Shown piece by piece: positions 50,816-60,950 of a stretch of DNA of 64,000 nucleotides. Below the pieces are notes generated by a model. That model searched no databases and was not told where the DNA came from. It saw only the letters and a list, made by a program, of their open reading frames with translations. The first letter of the stretch is position 1, and the number at the start of each line of letters is the position of its first letter. Made by a program: the position numbers and the translations under genes. The DNA comes from Peptococcaceae bacterium BRH_c4b. GTDB lineage: Bacteria; Bacillota; Desulfotomaculia; Desulfotomaculales; Desulfocucumaceae. The stretch is taken from positions 1-64,000 of the forward strand of contig LADO01000029.1 in assembly GCA_000961595.1 (NCBI GenBank), written 5' to 3'.

Positions 50816-51748
50816 CTACTGTTGAAACTCTATTCTGGCCCGGCTGATATCAATTCTAATTTGCTCTACCAGTTCCCCGGGGGAGGAAAAACGTTTCTCA
50901 TCCCGCAGGCGCCCGGTGAAATACACCTTAATCTTTTTGCCGTACAAATCCCCGTAAAAGTCCAGCAGGTGAACCTCCAGGTTGCGAACCATGCCGTCGC
51001 CATGGAAAGTTGGTTTGATGCCTATGTTAGCTACGCCCATAAAATTATCCCCGTCGACCCTAACTTCTACAGCATAAACTCCGTTGGCGGGTACCAGTAT
51101 CTCCCCATCCAGCACGATATTGGCAGTGGGAAAACCAAGGGTTCTGCCACGCATCTCTCCAACCACCACTTCGCCCTCCGCGAAAGGACAATAGCCCAGG
51201 TACTTCCTGGCTTTCAGCACTTCACCTGCACTAAGTAAACTGCGGATCAGTGTGCTGCTTACGGGAGTGCCCCCTATGGCCACAGGCGGTATGACGTGTA
51301 CATCAAAACCCAGTTTCCTGCTTGCCCCGGCCAGTGTTTCGGGATTACCCTTACCACCTCTCCCGAAGGTATAATTATAACCAATAAAAACAGACCGCAC
51401 CCTCAATTCCCGGTGTAAAACCTCTGTGATAAATTCCTCCGGGGCAAGGGAAGCGAAATCAAGGGTAAAGGGAACCAGCAGCAGTACTTCGACACCCAAA
51501 CCGGCAATCATCTTTTGTTTGGCCTGCTGGGATAAAAGCATTGGCGGTGCGCCTTCAGGATTCAGCACCTTCATAGGATGCGGGTAAAAGGTAAACACCG
51601 CCGGCACTCCGCTGTCCTTTTTTGCTTTGTTGACCAGGTCGGAAATAAGACGCTGGTGACCTAAATGCAAACCATCAAAATTACCCAGTCCCACGCAAAT
51701 GTTATTATATGTTTTTCCTATTCCCTGCCATGTATTATAGATATGCAA
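50816..51748 (-). CDS. ribF: Bifunctional riboflavin kinase / FAD synthetase
   Basis: 310 aa, TTG start with GGGTAGGG. FAD synthetase nucleotidyltransferase domain (VGLGNFDGLHLGHQRLI, GYNYTFGRGGKG) and C-terminal flavokinase domain (RGRTLGFPTANIVLD, GVANIGIKPTF). Makes FMN and FAD from riboflavin. 22 nt after truB, the usual neighbour. Confidence 0.96.
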   Translation of the reverse strand: MHIYNTWQGIGKTYNNICVGLGNFDGLHLGHQRLISDLVNKAKKDSGVPAVFTFYPHPMKVLNPEGAPPMLLSQQAKQKMIAGLGVEVLLLVPFTLDFASLAPEEFITEVLHRELRVRSVFIGYNYTFGRGGKGNPETLAGASRKLGFDVHVIPPVAIGGTPVSSTLIRSLLSAGEVLKARKYLGYCPFAEGEVVVGEMRGRTLGFPTANIVLDGEILVPANGVYAVEVRVDGDNFMGVANIGIKPTFHGDGMVRNLEVHLLDFYGDLYGKKIKVYFTGRLRDEKRFSSPGELVEQIRIDISRARIEFQQ

Positions 51749-51770
51749 TGAACCCTACCCCCATGATTAT

Positions 51771-52688
51771 CTAAACAAGTACCTTCACCGGTTTAAAGGA
51801 TATCCTGCCGTCTGTACAGTCAGCGGCGGCAAGGGCCATTAGCTCCGAGGAAGACCTCAGCCTGACCATCTGTCCGGGCGACAATCTCTCAGGGGCGTTT
51901 TCCACACCCGGCAAGTATAACTGTGCCCCCGACCTTACCGATGCCGCTGCTGATTCTTTAACGAACACTGCAGGCATATTTTTCAGCATGTCATCCATGG
52001 ACATAACAGCCTGCTCAAGCTTCCCGTCCCGAACAAGACAGGCCAATTCTTCCAGGGTATACGATCGGTCAATGACAAATGTTCCCGCCCTGGTACGCAA
52101 CAGAAAGCTCATATGAGCACCGCAGCCGAGGCTGTCGCCGATATCCGTACATAGTGTGCGGATATATGTGCCAGCTGAACAGGATACGTCAATAATGGCT
52201 GTAAGGGGATGGTTCCCGGCACCGTTCCATTTTATCATATTTAATGCATGAATTATTACCCGCCGCGGTTTCCTCTCCACCACCACTCCCTTGCGGGCCA
52301 GTTCATACAGCTTTACCCCCTGGTGGCGGACGGCGGAAGTCATGGGGGGCACCTGTTCAATATCGCCCAGGAATCCTGACAGAACATTTTCTACCAGGGA
52401 CGAGGTTATATTCATAGTATCTTTAGTGTATATAATTTCCCCGAAAGAGTCGCCGGTATCTGTCTTGACGCCGAAAGTAATTTCTGCCCGGTACTGTTTG
52501 TCATCCGGTAAAAATTCGATAACCCTGGTAGCACGTCCCACGCATAGAAGGAGCACCCCCGCCGCAGCGGGATCCAGGGTCCCGGTGTGTCCGGCCTTTT
52601 TTATCCCGCTAAGCCGGCGAACATAATTAACCACATCATGTGACGTCATACCAGGTGGTTTTAATATATTAATTGATCCATCCATCAT
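51771..52688 (-). CDS. truB: tRNA pseudouridine(55) synthase TruB
   Basis: 305 aa. INILKPPGMTSHDVV start, catalytic Asp in GHTGTLDPAAAGVL, and a C-terminal PUA-like region. Makes pseudouridine 55 in the T-loop of tRNA. Between nrnA and ribF, as in most Firmicutes. Confidence 0.96.
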   Translation of the reverse strand: MMDGSINILKPPGMTSHDVVNYVRRLSGIKKAGHTGTLDPAAAGVLLLCVGRATRVIEFLPDDKQYRAEITFGVKTDTGDSFGEIIYTKDTMNITSSLVENVLSGFLGDIEQVPPMTSAVRHQGVKLYELARKGVVVERKPRRVIIHALNMIKWNGAGNHPLTAIIDVSCSAGTYIRTLCTDIGDSLGCGAHMSFLLRTRAGTFVIDRSYTLEELACLVRDGKLEQAVMSMDDMLKNMPAVFVKESAAASVRSGAQLYLPGVENAPERLSPGQMVRLRSSSELMALAAADCTDGRISFKPVKVLV

Positions 52689-52689
52689 A

Positions 52690-52780
52690 AAACCTCAAAA
52701 GTCGAAAGTCAAATATCAAAAGTCAAATGTCGAAAAACCTTTTTGGTGACCTTTGACCTTGGACTTTAGACCTTAGACTG
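52690..52780. repeat. Degenerate AAAGTC-type repeat block B
   Basis: Direct repeats of AAAGTC(G/A)AA followed by inverted GACCTTTGACCTTGGACTTT, in the gap between nrnA and truB. Similar to block A at 36421-36500. Confidence 0.55.
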
Positions 52781-53755
52781 TCATTTTAAATCCGCTGCTT
52801 CTTCAATAGCCACAGCCACCACCATTTTTTCTATATTGTCCAGCCGGCCCTCAATGACGCACCCGGAAGCCCTGGTATGCCCACCGCCGCCGAATTTCCC
52901 GGCCAGCATACGAACATCCACGCCCTCCTTGGAGCGAAAGCTGACTTTAAATTTGCCTTCACTTATTTCCCTGAAGAAAATAGCAACCTCTACACCCTTT
53001 ATGGTACGTACTATGTTGATCAGACCGTCCGTATGCTCATCCCGGGCTGCGAGCATGTTAAGTGTACGCCTGTCTATCGAGGACCAAGCTACCCTGCCGC
53101 AGGAGCTGATTGCCATTTTCTTCAGGGCTTCCTCCATTACTTTCAGTGTTGCCAGTGGTTTTTGCTCATATATATTTATGTTTATCCATGAAGCGGAAAT
53201 ACCCGTCTCCAGTAATCTGGCTGCCCGCCGCATGGTGCCGGAGGTGGTATTCTCATATTGAAAGGAGCCGGTGTCCGTAACCAGCGCCACGTAGAGGTAA
53301 ACGGCAATTTCTTCTGATATGGAGGTGCCCAGTAAATCAATCAAATCCATAACGATTTCTCCGGTGGCCGCCGCCTTACCGTCTATATAATTATATCCGG
53401 CGAAAGCGCTGGAACCGGGGTGGTGGTCTATATTTACAACTAGTATATCCCTTTCCAGAAGCGCCCGGACCTTGCCCAGCCGTTCGGGGACAGAACAATC
53501 CAGTATGATAAAGGTATCATATTCCTCCGCCAGGACGTCCTCACCAATGACAAACCTGTCCACGCCGGGCATAAAGCTATATATTTCGGGCACCGGGTCG
53601 GGACTGGCCAGCACTACCTTCATACCTAGTTGCTCTAGGGCCGTACCCAACGCCGCCACGGAACCCAGACAGTCCCCGTCGGGCATTACATGTCCGCATA
53701 TTATAGCATTCCCGGCGTTACGTAAAACCCCGGCAATCTCCGCAAGGCTGTTCAT
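52781..53755 (-). CDS. nrnA: DHH-family oligoribonuclease / pAp phosphatase NrnA
   Basis: 324 aa from the ATG at 53755 (TAGGAG upstream). DHH motifs: HVMPDGDCLGS, FIILDCSVPER, NIDHHPGSS and the DHHA1 C-terminal GGGGHTRASGC. It degrades nano-RNA and recycles pAp. Conserved position between rbfA and truB. Confidence 0.95.
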   Translation of the reverse strand: MNSLAEIAGVLRNAGNAIICGHVMPDGDCLGSVAALGTALEQLGMKVVLASPDPVPEIYSFMPGVDRFVIGEDVLAEEYDTFIILDCSVPERLGKVRALLERDILVVNIDHHPGSSAFAGYNYIDGKAAATGEIVMDLIDLLGTSISEEIAVYLYVALVTDTGSFQYENTTSGTMRRAARLLETGISASWININIYEQKPLATLKVMEEALKKMAISSCGRVAWSSIDRRTLNMLAARDEHTDGLINIVRTIKGVEVAIFFREISEGKFKVSFRSKEGVDVRMLAGKFGGGGHTRASGCVIEGRLDNIEKMVVAVAIEEAADLK

Positions 53756-53777
53756 ATTAATTCTCCTAACAAGGTAT

Positions 53778-53843
53778 GGGGACACACCTTCTTTAGTTGG
53801 CTATATTCCTTACTTCTTGACAAATTCGAGAAGGAATGTCCCC
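53778..53843. repeat. GGGGACA palindromic element, copy 5
   Basis: GGGGACACACCTTC ... GAAGGAATGTCCCC, 66 bp, in the 91-nt gap between rbfA and nrnA. The longest loop of the set. Confidence 0.75.
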
Positions 53844-53846
53844 AAC

Positions 53847-54233
53847 TTAAGGGACCCGCCTTGAGGTTTGTGAATCGTCATGTCCCTCGGTTTTGTCGTC
53901 GGACACTTCATCCAGGAGTTTAATAACCCTAGTCCCCCGCTGAATAGATGCATCCAACTTGAAAGACAGTTCCGGTGTGTAACGCAGCCTGATGCGCCGC
54001 CCCAATTCAGTCCTTACAAAACCCTTGGCGCTTTCCAGGGCTGCAATGGTCTTCTGCTGCGCCTCTGGTTCACCCAGCACGCTGATAAATATCTTGGCGT
54101 AACGCATATCTCCGGAAACATCAACAGAAGTAATGGTGGCAAAACCAATGCGGGGATCCTTTAGCTCATCCCTGATCATGTCCGACACTTCTTTTTTTAT
54201 AGCCTCGGCCAGTCTTTCAGGCCGGTGAGACAT
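53847..54233 (-). CDS. rbfA: Ribosome-binding factor A
   Basis: 128 aa from the ATG at 54233. KH-like RbfA fold with [35 protein letters not shown] and [15 protein letters not shown]. Assists 30S maturation. 12 nt after infB. Confidence 0.96.
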   Translation of the reverse strand: MSHRPERLAEAIKKEVSDMIRDELKDPRIGFATITSVDVSGDMRYAKIFISVLGEPEAQQKTIAALESAKGFVRTELGRRIRLRYTPELSFKLDASIQRGTRVIKLLDEVSDDKTEGHDDSQTSRRVP

Positions 54234-54245
54234 ATTCCCCACCCC

Positions 54246-57200
54246 CTATGCCAGTTCTCTTTTAACCGCTTCAGTGGTAAAAGCTTCGATGATATCCCCC
54301 TCACGGAGGTCATTGAATTTATCCAGGGTAAGTCCACACTCGAAACCCTGCAGGACTTCCTTGGCGTCATCCTTAAACCTCTTGAGAGAATCAAGTTTGC
54401 CTTCAAAAATCACCACGCCGTTTCTGATTAAACGAACGCCGGCATCCCTGGTTACTTTGCCCTCAACCACATAGCATCCGGCAATAACCCCGAGTTTGGA
54501 AACCTTGAAGGTTTTGCGTATTTCCACCCGGCCAAGAATAACTTCCTTTATTTCCGGGTCCAGCAGGCCACTCATGGCTGCTTTGACATCTTCAATGGCA
54601 TCGTAGATTACGCGATAAAGGCGTATATCCACTTTTTCCGCCTCCGCCGCTTTCCTGGCATTGACGTCGGGCCTCACATTGAAGCCTATGATAATGGCGT
54701 TGGAGGCCGAAGCTAACATGATATCTGTTTCGGATATGGCACCCACGCCTCCGTGAATTATATTAACCTTGACTTCGCCGGTGGTCAGGCGCTCCAGGGA
54801 CTGCTTAACGGCTTCCACGGAACCCTGTACGTCGGCCTTAATGATCAGGCATAGCTCTTTTACCTGGCCTTCCTGGATATGTTTAAAAAGATCATCCAGG
54901 GTGACCTTGACCGCAGGATGCTTCATTTCTTCCTGGCGCTTCCTGGTTGTCCGTTTATCGGAAATCTGCCTGGCGGTCTTTTCATCTTCCAGGGCGTAGA
55001 AAAGATCCCCCGCCAGCGGAACGTCGTGAAAGCCAAGAACCTCAATCGGAGTGGACGGCCCGGCCTTTTTAATACGGCGGCCCTTGTCGTCCATCATGGC
55101 CCGCACCCTGCCGAAAGCGGTACCCGCCACTATGTTGTCTCCCACCCGAAGAGTACCGTTCTGCACCAGTATGGTAGCCACGGGACCCCGGCCCTTATCG
55201 AGTTCAGCCTCTATAACGGTGCCCCTGGCAGAACGGCCCGGATTGGCCTTGAGTTCACCTACCTCGGCCACCAGTAAAATCATTTCCAGGAGATTGTCGA
55301 GTCCCTCCCTAGTTTTGGCGCTGACAGGCGCAAAGATGGTCTCCCCGCCCCATTCCTCTGGAATCAGAGCATGCTCCGTAAGCTGTTGCTTAACCCTCTC
55401 CGCATCGGCGCCGGGTTTATCTATTTTGTTTACGGCTACAATGATGGGAACTTCCGCCGCCTTGGCGTGATTGATGGCCTCAATGGTCTGCGGCATTACC
55501 CCGTCGTCCGCAGCCACCACCAGAATAGCTATGTCGGTGACCTGAGCGCCCCTGGCACGCATGGCTGTAAACGCCTCGTGCCCCGGTGTATCCACGAAGG
55601 TTATTCTTTTGTTATTATGCTCAACTTGATATGCGCCAATGTGCTGGGTAATACCCCCAGCCTCGGTGGCTATTACATTGGTCTCCCTGATAGCATCCAA
55701 AAGCGATGTCTTACCGTGGTCGACGTGGCCCATAATAGTAACCACACAGGGTCGGTCAGCCAAATTATCCGGAGATTCTTCCTGCTCCTGCTCCAGCAAC
55801 TGTTCGGCATCAAGCTCAATCTTAACTTCAAGTTCAAAACCGAATTCCCCGGCAATAATGGTGGCCGTATCGGAGTCAATCTCCTGGTTGATGGTGGCCA
55901 GCACACCCATATGCATAAGTCTTTTGATTAACTCTGCCGGGCTTTTTTTCATTTTTTCCGCCAGTTCCTGCACGGTGGCGGTTTCACCTATTATTACCGG
56001 CTTTTTCTCCAGTACCGGAGCCGGTTGTGTTTCTTGAGCCGTATGCCTTGATGACTTCTTTTTACCTGAAGAGGGACGCAGCTTCCTTTCCGCCAGGTAA
56101 TCGCTGGTAGGACGGGCTTTCTCCCGGCCCTTGGCCTGCCCTTTGGCCTGGTTCTGCTGCAGCCTGGTCCGTGATTTTTCAGAAGCTTTTACTTTATCTA
56201 AATCCTTGGCCTGTTCAGGAACCTTCGGCACCTTAAGCTGGTCCGGCTTCGGCCTGCCGCCGACCGGTCCACCTGCGGGCCTCGGGCCCGGTGGTCTATT
56301 GCCTGGCGGTCTGTTTCCCTGATTGCCACCGGTAAACGGGCGATTAGGCTGGCCACCGCCACCGCTGTAAGGCGGCCTCCCATCACCTTGGCCGGGACGG
56401 GGACCCTGATAAGGACCTCTTTCTCCCGGTGGGCGGGGCTTGCCATATTGCTGCTGGCCGCCCTGCGCTCCCTGTGGGCGAGGCCTGCTATCACGGGGAT
56501 AACGATTCTGCCCGGGGGCACCCTGGCCGCCGGTCTGATAGCCCGGGCGGGGAGCATTATTCCCAGCAGCTGGGCGGTTATCGGCTGAACCAGGTTGTCT
56601 GTAGTCGGTCCTGTTATCCTCGGGGCGTTTTTTCATCTGTGATGGTTGCTGCTGATGTGCCGCATTATCCCTCTGCCCGGAAAGCGCTGGCTGCGGCTGC
56701 TGTCCGTCTGCCGGTGGGCGTGTTTTATACTGCTCACCTGACGGAAGGTTTCTATCAGGCGCTGCTCCGGCGGGCTGCCCTCCCCGGGGGGGCTGGGGCC
56801 TTGATTGTTGCATCGGCGGCCTGTTGGGACGATCCTCGAACCTCCTGTCCGGCGGCCTTGAGGGAACTCTGTCCACCAGGCCCGGCCCTCTGTCGAATTT
56901 ATGTGTATCACGCCTGCCGTCGGGCTTTTTTTTGGGGTCACCGCCTGGCTGACGGTTCCGATCCTGACTATTCTGAGAAACACCCTGTTTTGCGGCAAAG
57001 GGTTTTTGCTGCTGTCTATGCTCGCCAACAGTTGCTCCCACAGGCTGGCGCTGGCCGGCCTGTTCTGTCTCAACTCTGGTCTGCTGTTCCTTAACCGGCT
57101 TAGCAGCCGGCTTTTCAGCACCCTTGTATGTTTTCATGATGTGTTCTATTTGTTCATCCTCCAGGGCGCTGGCCGGTTTTTTGTCTCTCATGCCTATATC

Positions 57201-57275
57201 CGCCAGCTTGTTTATTATATCCTTGCTTTCTATGTTAAGTTCTTTCGCAAGCTCGTATATACGTTTTTTTACCAT
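54246..57275 (-). CDS. infB: Translation initiation factor IF-2
   Basis: 1009 aa from the ATG at 57275 (GGAGGTGA upstream). N-terminal IF2 domain ([17 protein letters not shown]), then a disordered Pro/Gly/Gln/Arg-rich stretch of about 340 residues, a second IF2_N-like domain, the GTPase domain ([30 protein letters not shown]) and the C-terminal fMet-tRNA-binding domains. The linker makes the protein longer than most Firmicutes IF-2 and its DNA is GC-rich and repetitive. Confidence 0.97.
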   Translation of the reverse strand: MVKKRIYELAKELNIESKDIINKLADIGMRDKKPASALEDEQIEHIMKTYKGAEKPAAKPVKEQQTRVETEQAGQRQPVGATVGEHRQQQKPFAAKQGVSQNSQDRNRQPGGDPKKKPDGRRDTHKFDRGPGLVDRVPSRPPDRRFEDRPNRPPMQQSRPQPPRGGQPAGAAPDRNLPSGEQYKTRPPADGQQPQPALSGQRDNAAHQQQPSQMKKRPEDNRTDYRQPGSADNRPAAGNNAPRPGYQTGGQGAPGQNRYPRDSRPRPQGAQGGQQQYGKPRPPGERGPYQGPRPGQGDGRPPYSGGGGQPNRPFTGGNQGNRPPGNRPPGPRPAGGPVGGRPKPDQLKVPKVPEQAKDLDKVKASEKSRTRLQQNQAKGQAKGREKARPTSDYLAERKLRPSSGKKKSSRHTAQETQPAPVLEKKPVIIGETATVQELAEKMKKSPAELIKRLMHMGVLATINQEIDSDTATIIAGEFGFELEVKIELDAEQLLEQEQEESPDNLADRPCVVTIMGHVDHGKTSLLDAIRETNVIATEAGGITQHIGAYQVEHNNKRITFVDTPGHEAFTAMRARGAQVTDIAILVVAADDGVMPQTIEAINHAKAAEVPIIVAVNKIDKPGADAERVKQQLTEHALIPEEWGGETIFAPVSAKTREGLDNLLEMILLVAEVGELKANPGRSARGTVIEAELDKGRGPVATILVQNGTLRVGDNIVAGTAFGRVRAMMDDKGRRIKKAGPSTPIEVLGFHDVPLAGDLFYALEDEKTARQISDKRTTRKRQEEMKHPAVKVTLDDLFKHIQEGQVKELCLIIKADVQGSVEAVKQSLERLTTGEVKVNIIHGGVGAISETDIMLASASNAIIIGFNVRPDVNARKAAEAEKVDIRLYRVIYDAIEDVKAAMSGLLDPEIKEVILGRVEIRKTFKVSKLGVIAGCYVVEGKVTRDAGVRLIRNGVVIFEGKLDSLKRFKDDAKEVLQGFECGLTLDKFNDLREGDIIEAFTTEAVKRELA

Positions 57276-57390
57276 AGAATCACCTCCAAATTTGGTCGAG
57301 GGTGGCCGCCAGAGGATGGCCACTACATAGGGCTTAACTACTTAAAGTACAATCTTTCCGGCATGTCACAGCCACCAACGACAAAAGTGG

Positions 57391-57702
57391 TTACATCCCT
57401 CCCCTTTCTATTGCCCGCACAATACCCTGAGCAAAATTCCTTTCGGTAATTGCCACCACCGAGCGGTGGGGCTTACCGATGGATGTGCCCAGTTCTGTTT
57501 TTGAACCAATACTATAAAGAGGCAAGCCAGCGGATGCGGAAAGCTCATCGAACGTTTTTTTCGTACGCTGGGCCGCGTCTGCGGCAATCAGCAGCAAAAA
57601 AACCTTTTGGCGGGCAATGGCCGAACGTACGGCCGCATCCCCGCTCTGAACATGCCCAGCCCGGCGGGCCAGACCAAGCAAATGATAAACCATTTCCACC
57701 AC
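57391..57702 (-). CDS. ylxQ: L7Ae/L30e/S12e/Gadd45 family ribosomal protein (YlxQ)
   Basis: 103 aa. LLGLARRAGHVQSGDAAV opening and LLLIAADAAQRTKK core of L7Ae-type RNA-binding proteins that recognise kink-turns. Overlaps the stop of ylxR by 1 nt. Standard member of the nusA-infB operon. Confidence 0.93.
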   Translation of the reverse strand: MVEMVYHLLGLARRAGHVQSGDAAVRSAIARQKVFLLLIAADAAQRTKKTFDELSASAGLPLYSIGSKTELGTSIGKPHRSVVAITERNFAQGIVRAIERGGM

Positions 57703-57974
57703 TAACTCTTCATCTCCCGGAGCAAAGTATCAATAATTTCCTGGGCAATTGGTCTTTGTAGCGCCTTTTCCAGACGCCTGGCCTTTACGGCCTTTTTCAG
57801 ACATTCTTCCTGGGGGCACAAATACGCCCCTCTGCCCGAACGTTTGCCGGTGGGATCTATTTCAACGCTTTCCTGGGAAGTACGCACCACACGGATTAAT
57901 TCCTTTTTAGGTTTCATCTCCTGGCAACCTACACACATTCTCAGGGGAATTTTTTTTATCCTGGGCACGGTCAT
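57702..57974 (-). CDS. ylxR: YlxR family RNA-binding protein (RnpM)
   Basis: 90 aa. MCVGCQEMKPKKELIRVV opening, DPTGKRSGRGAYLCP core and RRLEKALQ end. Members bind the RNase P RNA in Bacillus. 6 nt after nusA. Confidence 0.95.
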   Translation of the reverse strand: MTVPRIKKIPLRMCVGCQEMKPKKELIRVVRTSQESVEIDPTGKRSGRGAYLCPQEECLKKAVKARRLEKALQRPIAQEIIDTLLREMKS

Positions 57975-57980
57975 CCTCCC

Positions 57981-59069
57981 CTACTCAGCATAATCTTCCT
58001 GGTAATAATCTGTGTATCCTTCCTGCTTGTAAATTTCCTCCATCTGGGACTCACTCTTGATATCTATCTTCCAATTGGTAAGTTTAGCGGCCAGCCGGGC
58101 ATTCTGGCCCTCTTTGCCAATGGCCAGGGAAAGTTGGTAGTCCGGGACAATTACCCGGGCCACTTTTTCTTCTTCCCAGACTTCCACCGCCACCACTTTG
58201 GCGGGACTAAGGGAAGAGGCCACAAATTTAGACGGGTCCGGATCCCATTTGATAATATCAATCTTTTCCCCGTTTAACTCGTTAACAATGGCCTGCACCC
58301 TCATGCCTTTGGGACCGACACAGGCGCCAACCGGGTCGACATTATCATCCCGGGAATATACCGCGATTTTGGAGCGGTAGCCTGCCTCCCGGGCTATAGA
58401 TTTTAATTCAATAACGCCCTCGTGCAGTTCCGGAACTTCCATTTCGAAAACCCGCTTCAAAAGGCCGGGGTGTGTTCTGGAAACCATAATCTGCGGACCC
58501 TTGGTGGTTTTTCTTACCTCCACTATATATGCTTTCAGCCGCATGCCCTGATGATAATCCTCGCTGGGCATCTGCTCGGAGGGGGCCAGCACAGCCTCGG
58601 TCTTCCCCAGTTCGATGTACACATTTTTCTGTTCCACCCGCTGGACCACGCCGTTGATTATATCACCTTCGCGGTTAGAAAACTCCTCATAAATAATATT
58701 CCGCTCCGCTTCTCTGATACGCTGAACAACCACCTGCTTCGCGGTCTGCGCCGCGATACGGCCAAAATTACGCGGAGTTACCTCAGTTTCCACAATATCG
58801 TTAAACTCAAAGCCTGGATTTATGGCCCTGGCTTCCTCCAGGGAAATCTCCAGTCGCGGGTCTTCCACATTCTCCAGTACTGTGCGCTGGGAATACACCT
58901 TGAAATCACCCGTTTCCCGGTCAATATGTACCCTGGCATTCTGCAGGGAGCCAAAGTTTCTTTTGTATGCGGAAAGCAGGGCGGCCTCAATGGCCTCCAG
59001 CAAAATATCCACCGCTATACCCTTTTCTTTTTCCAAATCCTTGAGTGCTTCTAAAAACTCGGTGTTCAT
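57981..59069 (-). CDS. nusA: Transcription termination/antitermination factor NusA
   Basis: 362 aa from the ATG at 59069 (GGGAGG upstream; GTG at 59075 overlaps the spacer). N-terminal RNA polymerase-binding domain, S1 domain (GDIINGVVQRVEQKNVYIEL), KH1 and KH2 (DNVDPVGACVGPKGMRVQAI). No C-terminal acidic repeats, as in Firmicutes. Confidence 0.96.
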   Translation of the reverse strand: MNTEFLEALKDLEKEKGIAVDILLEAIEAALLSAYKRNFGSLQNARVHIDRETGDFKVYSQRTVLENVEDPRLEISLEEARAINPGFEFNDIVETEVTPRNFGRIAAQTAKQVVVQRIREAERNIIYEEFSNREGDIINGVVQRVEQKNVYIELGKTEAVLAPSEQMPSEDYHQGMRLKAYIVEVRKTTKGPQIMVSRTHPGLLKRVFEMEVPELHEGVIELKSIAREAGYRSKIAVYSRDDNVDPVGACVGPKGMRVQAIVNELNGEKIDIIKWDPDPSKFVASSLSPAKVVAVEVWEEEKVARVIVPDYQLSLAIGKEGQNARLAAKLTNWKIDIKSESQMEEIYKQEGYTDYYQEDYAE

Positions 59070-59091
59070 CCGCACCGCCTCCCAAAACTAC

Positions 59092-59553
59092 TTAAAATTC
59101 CACAGCCAGCTTTGCTGATGCTACCTGCTCCATCGGAATCATTAACCCGGAACCATTCACTTCCAACGTTACCCCCTGAGAGCCGGCATCGGCAAGAAGA
59201 CCGGTAAATTTCTTATTACCCTCAATTGGGACATAGGTAGTTATATTCACCATATGACCGCGAAAACGCTCAAAATCTTTCAGCTTCTTCAGTGGCCTCT
59301 CAATACCGGGGGACGACACTTCCAGCATGTAGTAGTATGGTATGGGATCTTTTTCGTCCAGCAGGACATCCAGCTTTCCCGATACCGCCTGACAGTCATC
59401 AAGGGTTACACCGCCGGGCTTGTCGATAAAAACCCTCAGATAATGGCTGCTTGCCTCTTTGACAAACTCCACATCCACCAATTCCAGTCCCATGCTATCC
59501 ACCAGTGGCGCAACCATGCTCTCAACCGTTGCGGCCACATTATGACGGGCCAT
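59092..59553 (-). CDS. rimP: Ribosome maturation factor RimP
   Basis: 153 aa from the ATG at 59553 (AAAGGGGGA upstream; a longer frame to 59607 is not conserved). LELVDVEFVKEASSHYLRVF, DKPGGVTLDDC and VSSPGIERPLKK are the family blocks. First gene of the operon with nusA and infB. Confidence 0.96.
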   Translation of the reverse strand: MARHNVAATVESMVAPLVDSMGLELVDVEFVKEASSHYLRVFIDKPGGVTLDDCQAVSGKLDVLLDEKDPIPYYYMLEVSSPGIERPLKKLKDFERFRGHMVNITTYVPIEGNKKFTGLLADAGSQGVTLEVNGSGLMIPMEQVASAKLAVEF

Positions 59554-59628
59554 TATTTTTCCCCCTTTGGCATCCTCACCACTATTAAGATAATTCTTTA
59601 AGCTCAATTTTCTTTAGTATAATACGAA

Positions 59629-59649
59629 AGAGTGGGTGATACCCACTCT
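59629..59649 (-). promoter_or_regulatory. Hairpin in the rimP-nusA-infB leader
   Basis: AGAGTGGGT (59629-59637) pairs exactly with 59641-59649 around a 3-nt loop. It lies between the predicted promoter and rimP; without a T-run it may be a leader regulatory or stabilising structure. Confidence 0.55.
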
Positions 59650-59690
59650 AAAATCAAAAAGATCTTCTCCCCGCCTTTGAAACCACGTAT

Positions 59691-59719
59691 AGTATATCAT
59701 AAGGGTTTTGCATTGACAA
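59691..59719 (-). promoter_or_regulatory. Sigma-A promoter of the rimP operon
   Basis: Minus-strand TTGTCA (59714-59719) and TATACT (59691-59696) are separated by 17 nt, about 140 nt before the rimP start. Good match to the vegetative consensus. Confidence 0.65.
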
Positions 59720-59763
59720 GTAAAACACCTTTAAAACACCTTTAAGAGGGCTAAAAGATAAGG

Positions 59764-60933
59764 TTACTTCAGGCACTTCACGCTTCCGCCGGTGGTACAG
59801 GTTTTCCCGGCGATTATGTCCGCTGCTTCCCTGGCCGCCTCTGGACGGGCTAAGGATTCTGCGGCCCGGGCCATTTTTTCCAGACAGGAGGGATTGTTAA
59901 GGCAACCCGCAACCCGCTTGGCCAGATCCCCGTCTTTGCTTATCTTCACCGCCGCCCCTGCGGCTTCCAGGAACTCGGCATTCCTCTCCTCCTGGCCGGG
60001 CAGGGGATCATAAATAAACATTGGCAAATGCCTGGCCATGGCTTCGGCGCAGGTGAGCCCCCCGGCCTTACCCACCATTAAATCGGAGGCAGACATAAGT
60101 TCATTTATATTGCTTACGTAGCCAAACACATCTACCCTGTTGGCCAGTTCCCCGGCCAGTCGCTCAAGCTTTATACGCAGTTGTCCGTTCTTGCCGGTCA
60201 CCACCAGCAATTGGCAGGGCGTCTCACCGTTGCCCAGAGCCCTTACTGTCTCCGCCACGGATCCCATGCCCAATCCACCGCCCATTACAAGTATGGTGGG
60301 AAGATAAAGGTCAAGACCCAGCTGTGAACGTACTTTTTTCTTGTCCAGGGGCACGGAAAATCTGAGGTCGATGGGTATACCGGTGGGATACACCTTTTCG
60401 GTGGGAATACGGTAATAACCGAATTCCCCCACCAGTTCCTCCGCAGGCACCAGATAGCAGTCAATTTCGGGAAACACCCAGTAAGAGTGCACCGTAAAAT
60501 CGGTAACCACACCCACGATCAAAGGCTCAAACCTGTTATCCCGCCGCATTGCAGCAAGTATCCCCAGAGGGAAAGGATGGGTGCAGATCACCGCCTGAGG
60601 CTTTTTTTCCTCCAGAAAGTCGATTAGCTTGGCGGCACTGAACCTGTTGATGATGCGGTTGAATTCATTTTTGGCAAATCCGGAGAGAACCTGGCCCTTT
60701 TCCGCCCGGCGATACAGATACCCATAAATTACCGGGGTTAGCTTGAGCATTTCCATGTATGTCCCCAGCATAACCTTCTCCAGAAAAGGGCTAGTATAAC
60801 GAAAAGTGTCCAGTACGGTTACTTCCGCCCGGGGATATTTTTCCATAATGGCAGACTTAACAGCCGAGGCCGCCTGCATATGACCGGTACCCGCAGTAAC
60901 CGAAAGTATAACTACACGTTCAAGCATAGCCAC
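59764..60933 (-). CDS. MGDG synthase/UgtP-like glycosyltransferase (GT28)
   Basis: 389 aa, GTG start with AAGGAG at good spacing (ATG at 60927 also possible). N-terminal SVTAGTGHMQAASAV is the sugar-acceptor loop of the MurG/MGDG-synthase superfamily; TDFTVHSYWVFPEID and GGGLGMGSV lead to the C-terminal nucleotide-sugar site (VGKAGGLTCAEAMARHLPM). Likely transfers glucose or galactose to diacylglycerol, making a membrane glycolipid. The donor cannot be told from sequence. Confidence 0.87.
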   Translation of the reverse strand: MAMLERVVILSVTAGTGHMQAASAVKSAIMEKYPRAEVTVLDTFRYTSPFLEKVMLGTYMEMLKLTPVIYGYLYRRAEKGQVLSGFAKNEFNRIINRFSAAKLIDFLEEKKPQAVICTHPFPLGILAAMRRDNRFEPLIVGVVTDFTVHSYWVFPEIDCYLVPAEELVGEFGYYRIPTEKVYPTGIPIDLRFSVPLDKKKVRSQLGLDLYLPTILVMGGGLGMGSVAETVRALGNGETPCQLLVVTGKNGQLRIKLERLAGELANRVDVFGYVSNINELMSASDLMVGKAGGLTCAEAMARHLPMFIYDPLPGQEERNAEFLEAAGAAVKISKDGDLAKRVAGCLNNPSCLEKMARAAESLARPEAAREAADIIAGKTCTTGGSVKCLK

Positions 60934-60950
60934 GCCAGTCTCCTTCTACA

